The position numbers and the translations under genes were made by a program. From Linanthus parryae (Eukaryota; Streptophyta; Magnoliopsida; Ericales; Polemoniaceae): DNA of 64,000 nucleotides. The first letter of the stretch is position 1; the number at the start of each line of letters is the position of its first letter. Shown here piece by piece: positions 45,201 through 56,433 of this stretch. The notes under the pieces are model-generated. The model ran no database searches, had not been told where the DNA came from, and worked only from the letters and a program-made list of their open reading frames with translations. Location of the stretch: positions 47,391,321-47,455,320 of the forward strand of contig JALGPY010000002.1 of assembly GCA_023055425.1 (NCBI GenBank), read 5' to 3'.

Positions 45201-48200
45201 AATTCTTCGTTGTGTCTTGTTTTTTTGACAAATATTGTTGTGACAAGTTTTGTTTCTCTTTTGTTTTGCAGTTCTTTATGAAAGGTTCAATGTCCAGATC
45301 TTTTGGTGTAGAATTTTTAGGTGAAGAAGTCAGATCATTGTTCCTGATATATCAATTAGTCTCTATATCCCAGGGGTGCAGCAGGTACGCTTTAGAGATG
45401 CACTAAAATAACAACATGTTTCTTTTACACATTTTATTATTAGTTGTGAAATTTATTTCTAGTTTCATAGTTTGAATTTATTATATATACCGACTATGCC
45501 GTGCTTGGAGAAGATTTCATGAAAATTTAGATGTTTAGAGACTTCAAGTTATGCTTTTGGTCATTAGTGATTAACTAATGTTAAATCAAAATGTTACTAC
45601 TCGAAGAAGAGAGTGTCGTGTTTTAGACATGGTTTGTATAAAAGAGTTATGACTTAGGCCCATACTAATAGTTTTAATGAAGGTGAAGTTAGACTTTAAA
45701 ACCATAAAACGTTACACCTAAGCTCCAGAAACATTTGATTAAAACTCATGTCGCGCGGATACTAAGAACGCTAAGCTTTTCCCTCTTCCTTTTTCTGACT
45801 CCTTCATTATTCAACATTAGCTTCATGCTGATGAATTCCATGGATGCAACTCGAGAACTGACCTCCTACACTTTCTCGGGCACCACAGTTACAATCAAGC
45901 ATAAGCCCTCCTCCTTCACCCGATCTCTTGACTCACTTCAGTTTCTAAAAAAATAGCATACATTTTTACTCCAAAATGACCGAAATTCCTTGTAAAATTC
46001 GGCTAATTAGGTGACCATTGCATACCCTCAAGGAGTATCATGAGCTCGAGAGGATCGAATTTGAGGATTTCATTCACATAGCTGACAACGAGCCACTTAT
46101 AAGAAGTTTGACCTCTGTGCATGGTTTGATTTCCTATATGATCATTATAGTTGTAAACATCCACCACCGCGTAGAATCAAGGTGAACTGAAAATTATGGG
46201 AGCTTTCGGAGTCGCGAGATTCGATAGAGATACGATAGAGTTTATAAGTTATGGATCATAAGAAGAAAAGAAACTCGAATTTTTATAAACAAAAAAATAA
46301 AGAAAAAGGCAGCAGAAATACAGAGATAATCAGATAATAAGTAACCAAACTAGTATAGTAACTTCTGAACTTATTAGAACATAGCTTTCAAACCCAAATC
46401 AACTCAACTCAACAAGCCTTACTTCCGGTCTTGGTTTGATGGGGATTGGCTAAATTGACTAATTTCTCCAATTTTGTTGGACCAAAGTCGGATCGATTAA
46501 TTTTCTCTGTTTTTTCTTCAATCACTTGGTTTAATTTTATTAATACCAAGTCCCTTTTGTCTACCACCTTCAATTGAGAACACATCACGTATATACTTCA
46601 TACATATATGGGCATACAATACACGTAACATAACCGCATTCAACAGTTCTCTCTCCCTCTCATTTTTTTTGTGGTGGTTTGTATATATTTCTCGTTTTGA
46701 AGTTGAGCTTGTAAGTTCACGTAGAAACCCAATGCATGAAGGAGATCATAGGCAACATTAGGAGAGCAAACATTGGTGGTTCTTCAATTTGATTTCATCT
46801 GCGCATATATGTTAATTAATTAATGAGTTCTTTTAAAAAATAATTTATACTTCATTGTTTCATATTAATTATGAATTTAAGTTAATATTGCATTTATTAT
46901 TTAGAACATATAGTTGATTTTTATAATTGCTAAGAAAATGTTGGAAATGTACCGTTGAAACCCCATGCGGATTCAAATTGTTTTGTGACTGCCATTTATT
47001 GCAAATAAATTCCTAATAAGATTAAGGAAGAGGCTCATCATTTCTTTCTACATGATCCGGCTGAGACCTGTTGAGAGCACATTGTAATTCTTGCTAAATA
47101 GTCTGTAATCCATCTGACAATGAGTTCTAGGGAGGGAAGTTTTTCCACAGGTGAGATGATGCAGCAAAGCTTATTATATGTTCTTTTCTGTGAAAGAGAA
47201 CAAAAAAGTCACTCGGAATGTCCGATATCATGTTACCTTCATTAGCTTCGGTAATGGTGACATTACTAGGCCTTTTAACTTTCTGGCTTAGTCAATTAGT
47301 CGAGAGAAGTTTCATATGCTAGACTTGATAAAACATAGCAGAATGCAAGTGACGAATTGATAGATTTCGTTAATAGATTCCAGGAGAAAAATATTTACAG
47401 CACATCTAGCTATTGTAAGGTATGCAATACCATAAAATACAAGATAATGATTATGACACATCAGACACTCTCTCTTGACTAATTAACTTAGCCAGAAAGT
47501 TAAAAGGCCTAGTAATGTCACCATTACTGAAGCCAATGAAGGTAGCATGATATCAGACATTTCGAGTGACTTTTTTGTTCTCTTTCACAGAAAAGAACAT
47601 ATAATAAGCTTTTTTGCATCATCTCACACGTGGAAAAACTTCCCTCGCTAGAACTCATTGTCAGATGGATTACAGACTATGTAGAAAGAAGTGCAATGTG
47701 CTCTCAACATGTCTCAGCCGGATCATGTAGAAAGAAACGATGAGCATTTTCCTTAATCTTATTAGGAATTTATTTTCAATAAATGGCAGTCACAAAGCAA
47801 TTTGAATCCGCACGGGGTTTCAACTGTACATTTCCAACCATTTTTTTTAGCAATTATGAAATTCAGCTATGTGTTCTAAATAATAAATGCAATATTAACT
47901 TAAATGCATATTTAATATGAAACAATGAAGTATAAATTAGTTTTGGAAAGAACTCATTAATTATTAACATATATGCGCAGATGAAATCAAACTGAAGAAC
48001 CACCAAGGTTGGCTCTCCTAATGTTGCCTAGGATCTCCTTCACGCATTGGGTTTCTACGTGAACTTATAAGCGCGACTTCAAAATGACAAATATATACAA
48101 ACCACCACAAAACAAAATGAGAGGGAAAGAGAACTGTTGAATGCGGTTCTGTTACGTGTATTGTAGGCCCTTATATGTATGAAGTATAGAAGTGATGTGT

Positions 48201-49575
48201 TCTTAATTGAAGGTGGTAGACAAAATGGACTTGGGTATTAATAAAATTTAACCAAGTTATTGAAGAAAAAAAAAACAGAGAAAATTAACCGATCCGAATT
48301 TGGTCAAACAAAACTGGAGAAATTAGTCAATTTAGCCAATCCCCATCAAACTGAGACCGGAAGTAAGGTTGGTTGAGTTGAGTCTAGTTGAGTTGGGTTT
48401 GAAAGCTATGTTCTAATTAAGTTCAGAAGTTAATGTACTAGTTTCCTTACTTATTATCTCATTATCTTTCTATTTTTTTGTTTTGTTTTTTGTTTATAAA
48501 AGTTCGAGTTTCTTTTCCTCTTACGATCCATAATTTATAAACTCTATCGTATCTCTATCGAATCTCTTGACTCCGAAAGCTCCCATAACTTTCAGTTCAC
48601 CTTGATTCTTACGCGGTGGGGGATGTTTACAACTATAATGATCATATAGGAAATCAAACCATGCACAGAGGTCCATCTTCCTATAAGTGGCTAGTAGTCA
48701 GCTCTGAAATCCTCATATTCGATTCTTTCCAGATCATGATACTCCTTGAGGTTATGAAATGGTCGCCTAATCAGCCAAAATTTACAGGAATTTTGGTCAT
48801 TTTGGAGTAAAAAGGTAATTTTTTTTTTGAGAAATCGAAGTGAGTCGTGAGATCGAATGAAGAAGGAGGGCTTACGCTCGATTGTAACTGTGGTGCCCGG
48901 GAAAGTGTAGGAGGTCAGTTCTCGAGCTGCATCCATGGAATTCATCAGCATGAAGCTAATGTTGATAATGAAGGAGCCAAAAAAAGGAAGAGAGAAAAGC
49001 TTAGCATTCTTAGTATCAACGTGGCAGGAGTTATAATCAAATGTTTCTGGAGCTTAGGTGTAACGTTTTACGATTTTAAAGTCTAACTTCACCTTCATTA
49101 AAACTAATAATATGGTCCCAAGTCATAACGCTTTTATACAAACCATGTCTAAAATATGACACTCTCTTCTTCGAGTAGTAACATTTTGATTTAACATTAG
49201 TTAATCACTAGTGACCAAAAGCATAACTTGAAGTCTCTAAACGTCTACATTTTCATGGTATCTTCTCCAAGAACGACAAAGTCGGTCTAAATAATAAATC
49301 CAAACCATGAACCTAGAAATAAATCTCACGACTAATAATAAATATGTACAAGAAACATGATGTTATTTTAGTGCATCTTTAAAGCGTAACTGTTGCACCC
49401 CTGGGATATAGAGACTAAGTGATATATATCAGGAAAAATAATCTGACTTCTTCACCTAAAAACTCTACACCAAAAGATCTGGACATTGAACTTTTCATAA
49501 AGAACTGCAAAACAAAAGAGAAACAAAACTTGTCACAACGATATTTGTCAGAAAAACAAGACACAACGATGAATT
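45201..49575. repeat. Very long inverted repeat, arms about 2.1 kb
   Basis: The left arm (45201 to about 47307) and right arm (about 47468 to 49575) are reverse complements over their whole length at roughly 90 percent by eye, around a spacer of about 160 bases. Matching points: TTCGTTGTGTCTTG (45205) with CAAGACACAACGA (49556); ATGCTGATGAATTCCATGGA (45828) with its complement near 48940; TGTTACGTGTATTG-type sequence near 46620 and 48150; TAGGCCTTTTAACTTTCTGG (47270) with its complement near 47495. The arms carry an acceptor-like TTTTGCAG and exon-like frames (SMSRSFGVEFLGEEVR; SMDATRELTSYTF) in both copies. No clear target duplication was found at the outer ends. A foldback-type transposon or an inverted duplication are both possible. 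Confidence 0.85.
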
Positions 49576-51577
49576 TGGGAAGCATAGCATTATTGTATGA
49601 CAATGGAGAAGAAAAATGTTCTCTTGTACACCTTAAAGAATGAGTTAGGCCATAATTGAAAGGTTAATCCCCTATTTTATAGGCAATTGTCATTGGTGCG
49701 AAATAACCTTGGCGAGCACCACCTGCTCCTGTCTTTCGCTGTTCCTCTAGCGAATTTCTCCACTGATTAATCTATATTTGAACCTTGATCCTTTCGCTCG
49801 CTCCTCTTACCTATGACTACCTTCTTGTGCCTTGGCTTGTACTAGTTTCATGTCCCATTGCCTTTATAACATTATGCCCCCTTCTTGGCGGAAGCCCATC
49901 TATCAACAACTAAATTTTTGTGTGTCTTGTGAACTTAAGGTAAAAGTTACAACATCAATAGTTAAAACACCCCTGATGTCGGGCACGAGGGAGACGGGAG
50001 GGTGTCACTTAAATGCAGAAATCACGAGAAAAATAGTCCAGATAAAAACTTAATTCATCAATTTATTACGTGATGTCTCTAAGCCTCAATTACGGGCTAC
50101 AATTATTATGAAAATAAGATTAAACAAGCTTTCTTAAAGTGAACGGAAGACCTTGGCGAGTCTTCCTTGCATCTCCACGTTCCCATAATCTAGACATGTG
50201 GTGAAACATGACACTATAGTTTTCTAAAGTCGGCAATAAATACAAAGTAAGCAAACACCCAAGCAAGTAAACAGATTATGAGGCATGTTTTTTAAGAAAA
50301 AAAATATACAACAACTTGGAGGAAAACAAATATGTTTTTACAAAAGAGAGAGTTTTCGAGTATGACCATGTGTGAGTATGAATTCACTTGATCTTTAGTT
50401 AATTTTTACCATTGGGGAAATATTCTCAAACCATCACTATATATATATCTATGGGAAACATTCCCAATACATCACAATATAACCAGGGGAAACATCCCCA
50501 ATCCATACAATTGCCTCAATTAGGGGATTATCAAGATATAAATATTTCTTCCATTTTCCATATAAAGTCCACATTTGTTTTTTTTTTGTAGTGGTCGGGG
50601 AAGAATCAACCTTTAGAAGCTACCAACACCTTAAGTGTCGATACCCTCCTAAAGGGTTATCGCGCCCAAGACGGAGTGAGTACAAGGAGCGACTCGGGGC
50701 TAACTTGCAACCGAGTTAAATAAAAATGGGTCGAGTGATTGTAGTCAACAACGACCAAACCAATTTCTAAGTAACCAAACAATGTTCCGCCGCACAACTC
50801 TTTCCACTTTACGTTATGATCGATTATTAATAGTCATGTGCGAGTTTCAAAAATCAATAGTCGACAAACAGTACCAATTTCCAATGAAGGAACATAAAAT
50901 AATTTTATATCTGAGACAATAAATGGACATCACATTGTGACACGGAGGAAGGTAGGCGCTATATGGTTGACATTTTTACTCACCCTCAAGATGAAACAAC
51001 AACTAAAGCAAATTACTCGTAGCAACAGATGAATTTGCTGTCTGTGAAATCACCGCCTACATATTACAATTCCCTAGCCACAATTATAATAGTTTTGAAC
51101 AAATAAATTTACTAACCTATATGACATGCATATGAGTGCTCGGCTAGGGTATAAATGCCATATGTATATTCTCATGATTCCAAAGAATACCCATTCTCAC
51201 AACATATATTCATATGCGGAGTGACAGGTCCCGGAGCTCCACCGATGGGAAACAGGGGTTTTTACAATAGCATTTATAAATTGTACTATACGAATTATGA
51301 GAGATATTACTTACCATTGACGCGTTCGATGTTATTGGAACAAGATCACTAATCATAATGTGTGGGTGGTTTGAGTCTCACAAGAGTAAAGCAACTATGA
51401 TACTACAGTATCATTTACAGACATTCAAAATTACCTGTCAAAACAAGTTTTTTGAAGGGAATAACTCTATTTATATATGTGGATGTTTGTATTCGGTACG
51501 AAAGAACCCAAATAGCTAAACTTCGTTATATTAGTTATTTAGTCGTGATGTGATGCCCTCTTATTGGATTAGAGCAT
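49576..51577. other. Intergenic, unresolved repeats
   Basis: No gene recognised. Around 50405-50530 a 30-40 bp unit recurs three to four times with GGGGAAA-A-TCCCCAAT (for example GGGAAACATTCCCAAT), a small palindromic tandem repeat. Composition and CTCGGGGCTAACTTGC-type stretches suggest an old LTR-element remnant, but no ends, primer site or domains were found. Confidence 0.35.
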
Positions 51578-51780
51578 CTCCACTAGATCATTTATATAGC
51601 GGTTACCTTTAAAATATAAATAAGATGGGAAAAATACTGCTCCAACATGCTCTCTACTCCGCTCATTATTTAAGTACATAGTTATCCGGCTCTCTACATT
51701 TAAAGAGCCGAATTAATAACTTTAATCCGACTCATTATTTTAGCAGATTGTGTTTTTTTCCCGCATTGAAGCCTTTTCTT
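51578..51780. other. MITE-like remnant
   Basis: Starts AGAGCATCTCCACTAG, the common Tourist-type end, but no matching inverted end or duplication could be fixed. Confidence 0.3.
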
Positions 51781-51978
51781 AAAATTTAGGAATTTAATAT
51801 GTTGTCAACAGTATTTTTTAACACGTATTTTCACCATTTTTTAAAACTATTTTCTAGTTTTTAAATGGATATCAAACATGCTCTGATTGGTGAGCTCGCG
51901 CTCTATGGACAGTCGTTTCTGTTTGTGGTCGATGGTGACTGGAGGCGGATTTTACCTGTCCCCATTCTTACCTTGTTC
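51781..51978 (+). repeat. Truncated duplicate of the MATE gene upstream region
   Basis: Matches 62413-62665: AAATTTAGGAATT, GTTGTCAAC, ACACGTATTTTCA, AACTATTTTCTAGTTTT, then ATGCTCTGATTGGTGAGCTC and GACTGGAGGCGGATTTT through CCCCATTCTTACCTTGTTC. It lacks about 55 bases in the middle. Homology stops exactly at 51978, where a truncated Tat element begins; the true promoter continues at 62666 for 60 bases to the ATG. Confidence 0.85.
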
Positions 51979-52094
51979 TCCCACCTTTGGCATCACTTCC
52001 TGTGGCAGTTGCTTCTTCTGAAGCTCTCTCATCACCATTACTCCTGCTGGTGACTGCTCTTTGATATCTTCCCACTTTGGCAGAGGAGTGGGTT

Positions 52095-54428
52095 TGAATG
52101 GTGCTGGCATTTCCTCATCTGCCATCTCTGTAAACCATACTGCCTCACTTAGGTGTCCTTCTCAAAGGTTGAATGGATTTACCGAAGCTGGTATATCCAC
52201 CACCCTGTCCTTCCAGATGGCTTTCATCATTTGGTGGGCTCTGGATGGCACAACATCGAAGCGATGAATCCACACTCGACCAATGATCATATGGTAGGTG
52301 GTATTGGCATTAATGACATGAAAATTTGCAGAGCACTTGATTTGGCCAATCTGGATCCCTAGGCGGATCCATCCAACAGTCATCCGCGCGTCGCTCCCAA
52401 AGTCCATCACAGGCGATGGTCGCTTGATGATCTTGCTCTCCGAGATTCCTGCCAACTCAAGAGTACTGAGTGGTATCACATTCAATGCAGCTCCTCCATC
52501 GAAAAAAGATCTCTTGAACTCAACCCCATTGACTACTGTTGTCACATAGAGAGGTCTTTGGTGGTTGGCATCTTTCTTATCTGATTGCGCGAAGGTCATT
52601 TCCAAGCCGGTTGTTCGCGCGGCCCTGACAACTTATCCATTGGAAACCCAAAAAATTCTCTCCAAAATCCTCAGCCACCCTTAGGATTGCCTTTGTCATT
52701 TCCCGCCGGCACTTGCTTGAGAAGTTCATGTCATCAAAGAACTTCTCTAACTTGTGTGAGCCTCTCATTCGTTCAGCTCGAGAGTCTTCTGTATCTAGGG
52801 AGTAGTCTTCATCTTCGCAGATTTCGGCTGTGACCGGGACACCCTCTTTTGCGACCTCCTCATAATCACAGATGGATATCATTGCTATCTCCTTTCCCTT
52901 AGGCTCTTATTGTGAGTGAGAGGGCAGTGGATTGGTTCATCGATGACCAATTTCCCCTCCTTGATTTTTCTATCTACCAGCCTCCTCAACTTCCTGAACT
53001 CTTTGGTTGGGTGCATGACTTGACCATAAAATTCACACCACCTTGGGTCTTGCAGCTGCTCTCCCGAAGGTTTATGCTCCAATGAAGGCAAGACCCCATC
53101 TTTCCTCCACTGCTTGCATAGGTGTGTGTCCTCTGTGATCGAGCATGGCAGTGGAGATGGCTCCTTTGGTGGACCTCGGGGTTGTTTTGGAGCAGAGATC
53201 GAGTTAACATCATGCTCGCGTCATCGCTTGTAGTTGATCATCCCAATCCTGAAGTTGGGGTCTGTTGGCGCGCGATCGTTTGCGTACCTCTTCTTTTGCT
53301 TCTCCACCAGTGGCTCGATGTTCCTGGTGCAGTCAATCAACTTTGAAAAGGTATGCATATTCAGATTGATTAGAATACCTTAGTACTCATTGCGCATGCC
53401 CTGGAGATAGATCTCCACAAGGCGACTTTCAGACACTTCGTCAACACACTCCAACGACCTGGTTCTGAACTTTTTGATGAACGTGACTCCCTCTTCATCG
53501 TGTTTCTGGTGCATGCGGGAGAGATGTATGGTTGTGACCTTTTCCTCGACCTGGAAGAAGTTTTGATTGAACCAACCTCGAGGGTTCTGTACCACTTGTA
53601 CGCGACAGTCCCCAGGGATTTGGAAAATTCGCGCATCAACAGACGTGTATCAGCTCCATGTGGACCCATCAAATCAACAAAACGCATGACATGTTCGTGC
53701 GCATTTCCGCTAACCTCGTCGAACTTGTCCCATTTTGGTGCCTTGTATCCAGCAGGTTTAGGCATCAAGTAGATCTCCTTAGAAATTAGAGGTGCATTAT
53801 CGACCTTGGGGATGATGATATCTGCGAAACACTGGTTCGTCAGGAAGTTGTCCAAACGCTTCTCTAAAGCAGTCACACTGGTAGGCGCGCCTCCTCCAGA
53901 GGTAGATGACGAGGTTGCAGCAAGCCCGGGGATGTAAGGTATGCTGGGATCATAGGGAGGTGGAGGTGCGTAGCTACCCTGGACCCCAGTCGCGTACGAT
54001 GGCAACAAAGGGTATGAAGATGGGTTCCCCACAGATGTGCGCTCTGGCTGATAACTCGGCACAAGTGGAAACTCTGAGGATTACCTTGGCTGAGGCACAT
54101 GCCCATTCGGCAGGGATTCCTGGGGGTTTGGTGGTGCAGATGTATGTGTCGGGGGTGCCACAGTAGATCCAGGTGGAGCCAAGGCTCCTTGGGTAGCACT
54201 TTGTGCAAGCCCTCCCAAAATAGCCATGATTTGAGCTATCTGAGCAGATTGAGCTTGCATAGCTCTAGCTTGGCTCTGAATTGTAGCGTTCATCGTCTCC
54301 AGAGAAGGATTGCCTCCTGTAGCCATCTGGGTCTGGACATTAGTGTTGGTTGGGAGGTTATCTTCTCTTGAGACATCATCTCTTGCAGGAGACTGGGTTC
54401 CTTTACGGGGGTTGGCATCATGAGACAT
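52095..54428 (-). pseudogene. Gag-protease of the truncated Tat element
   Basis: Start MSHDANPRKGTQSPARDD at 54428; frames 54491-54081, 54062-53370, 53595-53380, 53091-52885, 52882-52577, 52605-52162 together rebuild the order seen in the intact copy, so there are several frameshifts. Gag core LMREFSKSLGTVAYKW; protease FFDGGAALNVIPLSTLEL. It is diverged from the copy at 15 kb, so it is an older or different subfamily. Not functional. Confidence 0.85.
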
Positions 54429-54482
54429 GATTACAGAGTTTTTGAAGATTTTGAAGGGAGTGTTCACGTCGGGTTCACCAAA

Positions 54483-55127
54483 TGTGTACAAGGAAATCGT
54501 GGGAAGAGATCCAAGTGTACACCTCTAACAGGAGATAAGAACAAGAACAAGGATGGAACACGGAGAGATTGAGGGTTGGCGTAGGGGAAATAGTAGGCAC
54601 TTGCTAACTGTTCTTGAGAGAGAGACAATATGACAAATTGGCCAAGAGATACAAGAGTTGCCATAGAAGGCTAACGTTCCTATATATAGTGGGGAAGTGA
54701 CCGTATGAGGGGTTAATGCGCCCATAAATGACGGCTTAATGTTAGACTCGTAACGACACGTTCAACCGTATATATAGGACACGTTACGCACTCATCCGCA
54801 TAAGTAGGAGACCGTTATGAGATCGACCGCATTTATGGGACATATAAGCATTAAATCTCTCAGAGAGTTACCAAGGGTCGCGCACGAGCGTGGTTGTTGC
54901 TCTCGCGCGACGTTCCTTACTCTAGCCTCCAAGCCACTAAGTCCCTACAACTCCCGTGTTGTTAGTATCGCGGGTGACCCTGTCTCGCAGCCCCCATATG
55001 AATAAGCTCGCATGTGAGCATGCGCGAATCAAAGGAGATGTGATAGAATGTATACGGAGTACCTTTAGATGTGCTCAATGACTGCCACGTGGACGGTGGT
55101 TGATCTGCTCAGAATGTACTATCTACA
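54483..55127 (-). repeat. LTR of the truncated Tat element
   Basis: 645 bp; minus strand TGTAGATAGTAC .. CTTGTACACA followed by TTTGGTGAACCCGACG. Shares block order with the intact Tat LTR (GGGACTTAGTGGCTTGGAGG-like block, cctatatatag promoter region near 54690). Confidence 0.88.
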
Positions 55128-55139
55128 TCCCCTTTCTAG

Positions 55140-56160
55140 CAAAAAATTTGGAAGTTCAAGATGCATGAAAGACATAAACTCCTTATTTGGAGACTGAGGT
55201 CTGACTCTATGCCTACGAGGAGTAAGATTTCCGCAGGCTCAAACTCTCTTAATTCAAGCTGTGTGTTTCGTGACCACAATATGGAGGACCCGGTGCACCT
55301 CTTCCTTCTTTTCCCTGTGGCAAGATGCATGTGATCTTCTATTTGTGGTTCGAGACCAGACTAGATCCCCTTTCCTGGTAACTCTCACTGGCTTGAAACT
55401 CTCTTTGCTACGTTATCAGGTGATGACTTGACCACCTTGGAGAAGGACAAGTTTAGGCTGTGGGGAGCCATTATCCTTGACAAGATTTGGAAGGATAGGA
55501 ACCTAAGATTGTTCAAGAACCAGAAATGCGATGTTAAAAGATGGATACAAGAAGCCCAAGTAGCATTCTCTGAGCATTCTTGGAAGCTAGGGTCTTCTCA
55601 TGCTGATCGAACTTCTGCTATTCCTGTTCCATCCTGGATCCCTCCCACTTGTGGTTTTCAAGAAGTAAACTGTGTTGCCTGTGCCATCAATGATATGAGT
55701 ACCTGGGCTTGGATTGCTAGAGACTGGAAAGGCAAAGCTGTTAAGGCCATGGTGGATTTCGGGAAAGCTGAAGATGTTGAAGAAGCTGAATTCAGAGCCG
55801 TTGAAGATGCCATCTCTACTGGTCATAGGCTGAGGTGGCACAAGGTATCTTTCTCCACAGACTCCCAGGTGGTGGCAAACGCCTTTGCCAAAAGTAACAT
55901 TGAGCTTTGGAGCTGGAGGACTAGAATTAGAAGCTTGAAAGCCTTATTGCCTATTATGGACAGCAATGTTATCTTTGAAGGTAGAACCTCGAACTGGGTA
56001 GCTCATCATATGGCTAGGTGGAATTTGGCTAGTAAACTATCAAGGGAGATTGTTATAGAGGTTCTCCTTCTCTCTGTAGTCAGCTCTATTGACAAAGATA
56101 GTAACTGCTGTAGTAGTTCAATTTCTAGTTAATAAAAATTTCCCTAATTCATAAAAAAAA
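55140..56160 (+). pseudogene. LINE 3' end: zf-RVT and RNase H-like domain with poly(A) tail
   Basis: A first frame reads KFKMHERHKLLIWRLRSDSM and HNMEDPVHLFL, a zf-RVT-type segment; the following 234-codon frame 55428-56132 has FRLWGAIILDKIWKDRN, then an RNase H-like fold with EEAEFRAVEDAI, VSFSTDSQVVANAF and SNWVAHHMARWNL. The first catalytic Asp of RNase H is missing from the NCVACAINDMSTWAW strand. It ends TAATAAAAATTTCCC..ATAAAAAAAA. A 5'-truncated LINE copy; the plus-strand ORF of 234 codons could be mistaken for a host gene. Confidence 0.7.
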
Positions 56161-56433
56161 TGGTAATTGTACCAGTTTGTCCCATCTCTTTCTTCCTAAT
56201 TTGACTTTTGTCACTATTCACTGGGTCACCGGTGATTTGAATAGCAAACCGATGTAATTTTTTAATAATTTTTTCGTGGTGTTGTAGAGTAAAAGGTGCT
56301 CTATTATATGGTGAACAAATTATCAAAAAATCGTATTATTTTGCTATCCACATTATCCGGTCAAAGTGATCCAAATACGAATCAAAAAAGTCAGATGGGA
56401 AGAAAGAGCTTGGACGGACTGGTACTACCTTAA
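56161..56433 (-). mobile_element. MITE family B, full-looking copy
   Basis: The left end GGTAATTGTACCAGTTTGTC and reversed right end AAGGTAGTACCAGTCCGTCC match in most positions, followed by CTCTTTCTTCC and TGACTTTT in both arms. It starts right behind the LINE poly(A). A related copy lies at 8139-8290. Confidence 0.7.

Larger units (their letters stand above)
51979..55127 (-). mobile_element. Second Tat element, truncated, reverse strand
   Basis: Minus strand: LTR 55127-54483, primer site, gag, protease, then an abrupt end at 51979 just past the protease, where the intact copy would go on to RT. No RT, integrase or second LTR. The break point coincides with the edge of the duplicated MATE upstream sequence, so both were cut or joined in one event. 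At the LTR side it abuts LINE sequence. Confidence 0.85.

Noticed and set aside
55128..55140. Polypurine-like GCTAGAAAGGGGA (minus strand) next to the truncated Tat LTR, suggesting a tandem LTR-internal-LTR array
   Set aside because: The flanking sequence reads as LINE zf-RVT, not Tat internal sequence; the purine run is likely chance.
55428..56132. Host gene of 234 codons
   Set aside because: RNase H-like LINE C-terminus with poly(A) tail directly behind and zf-RVT remnants in front.
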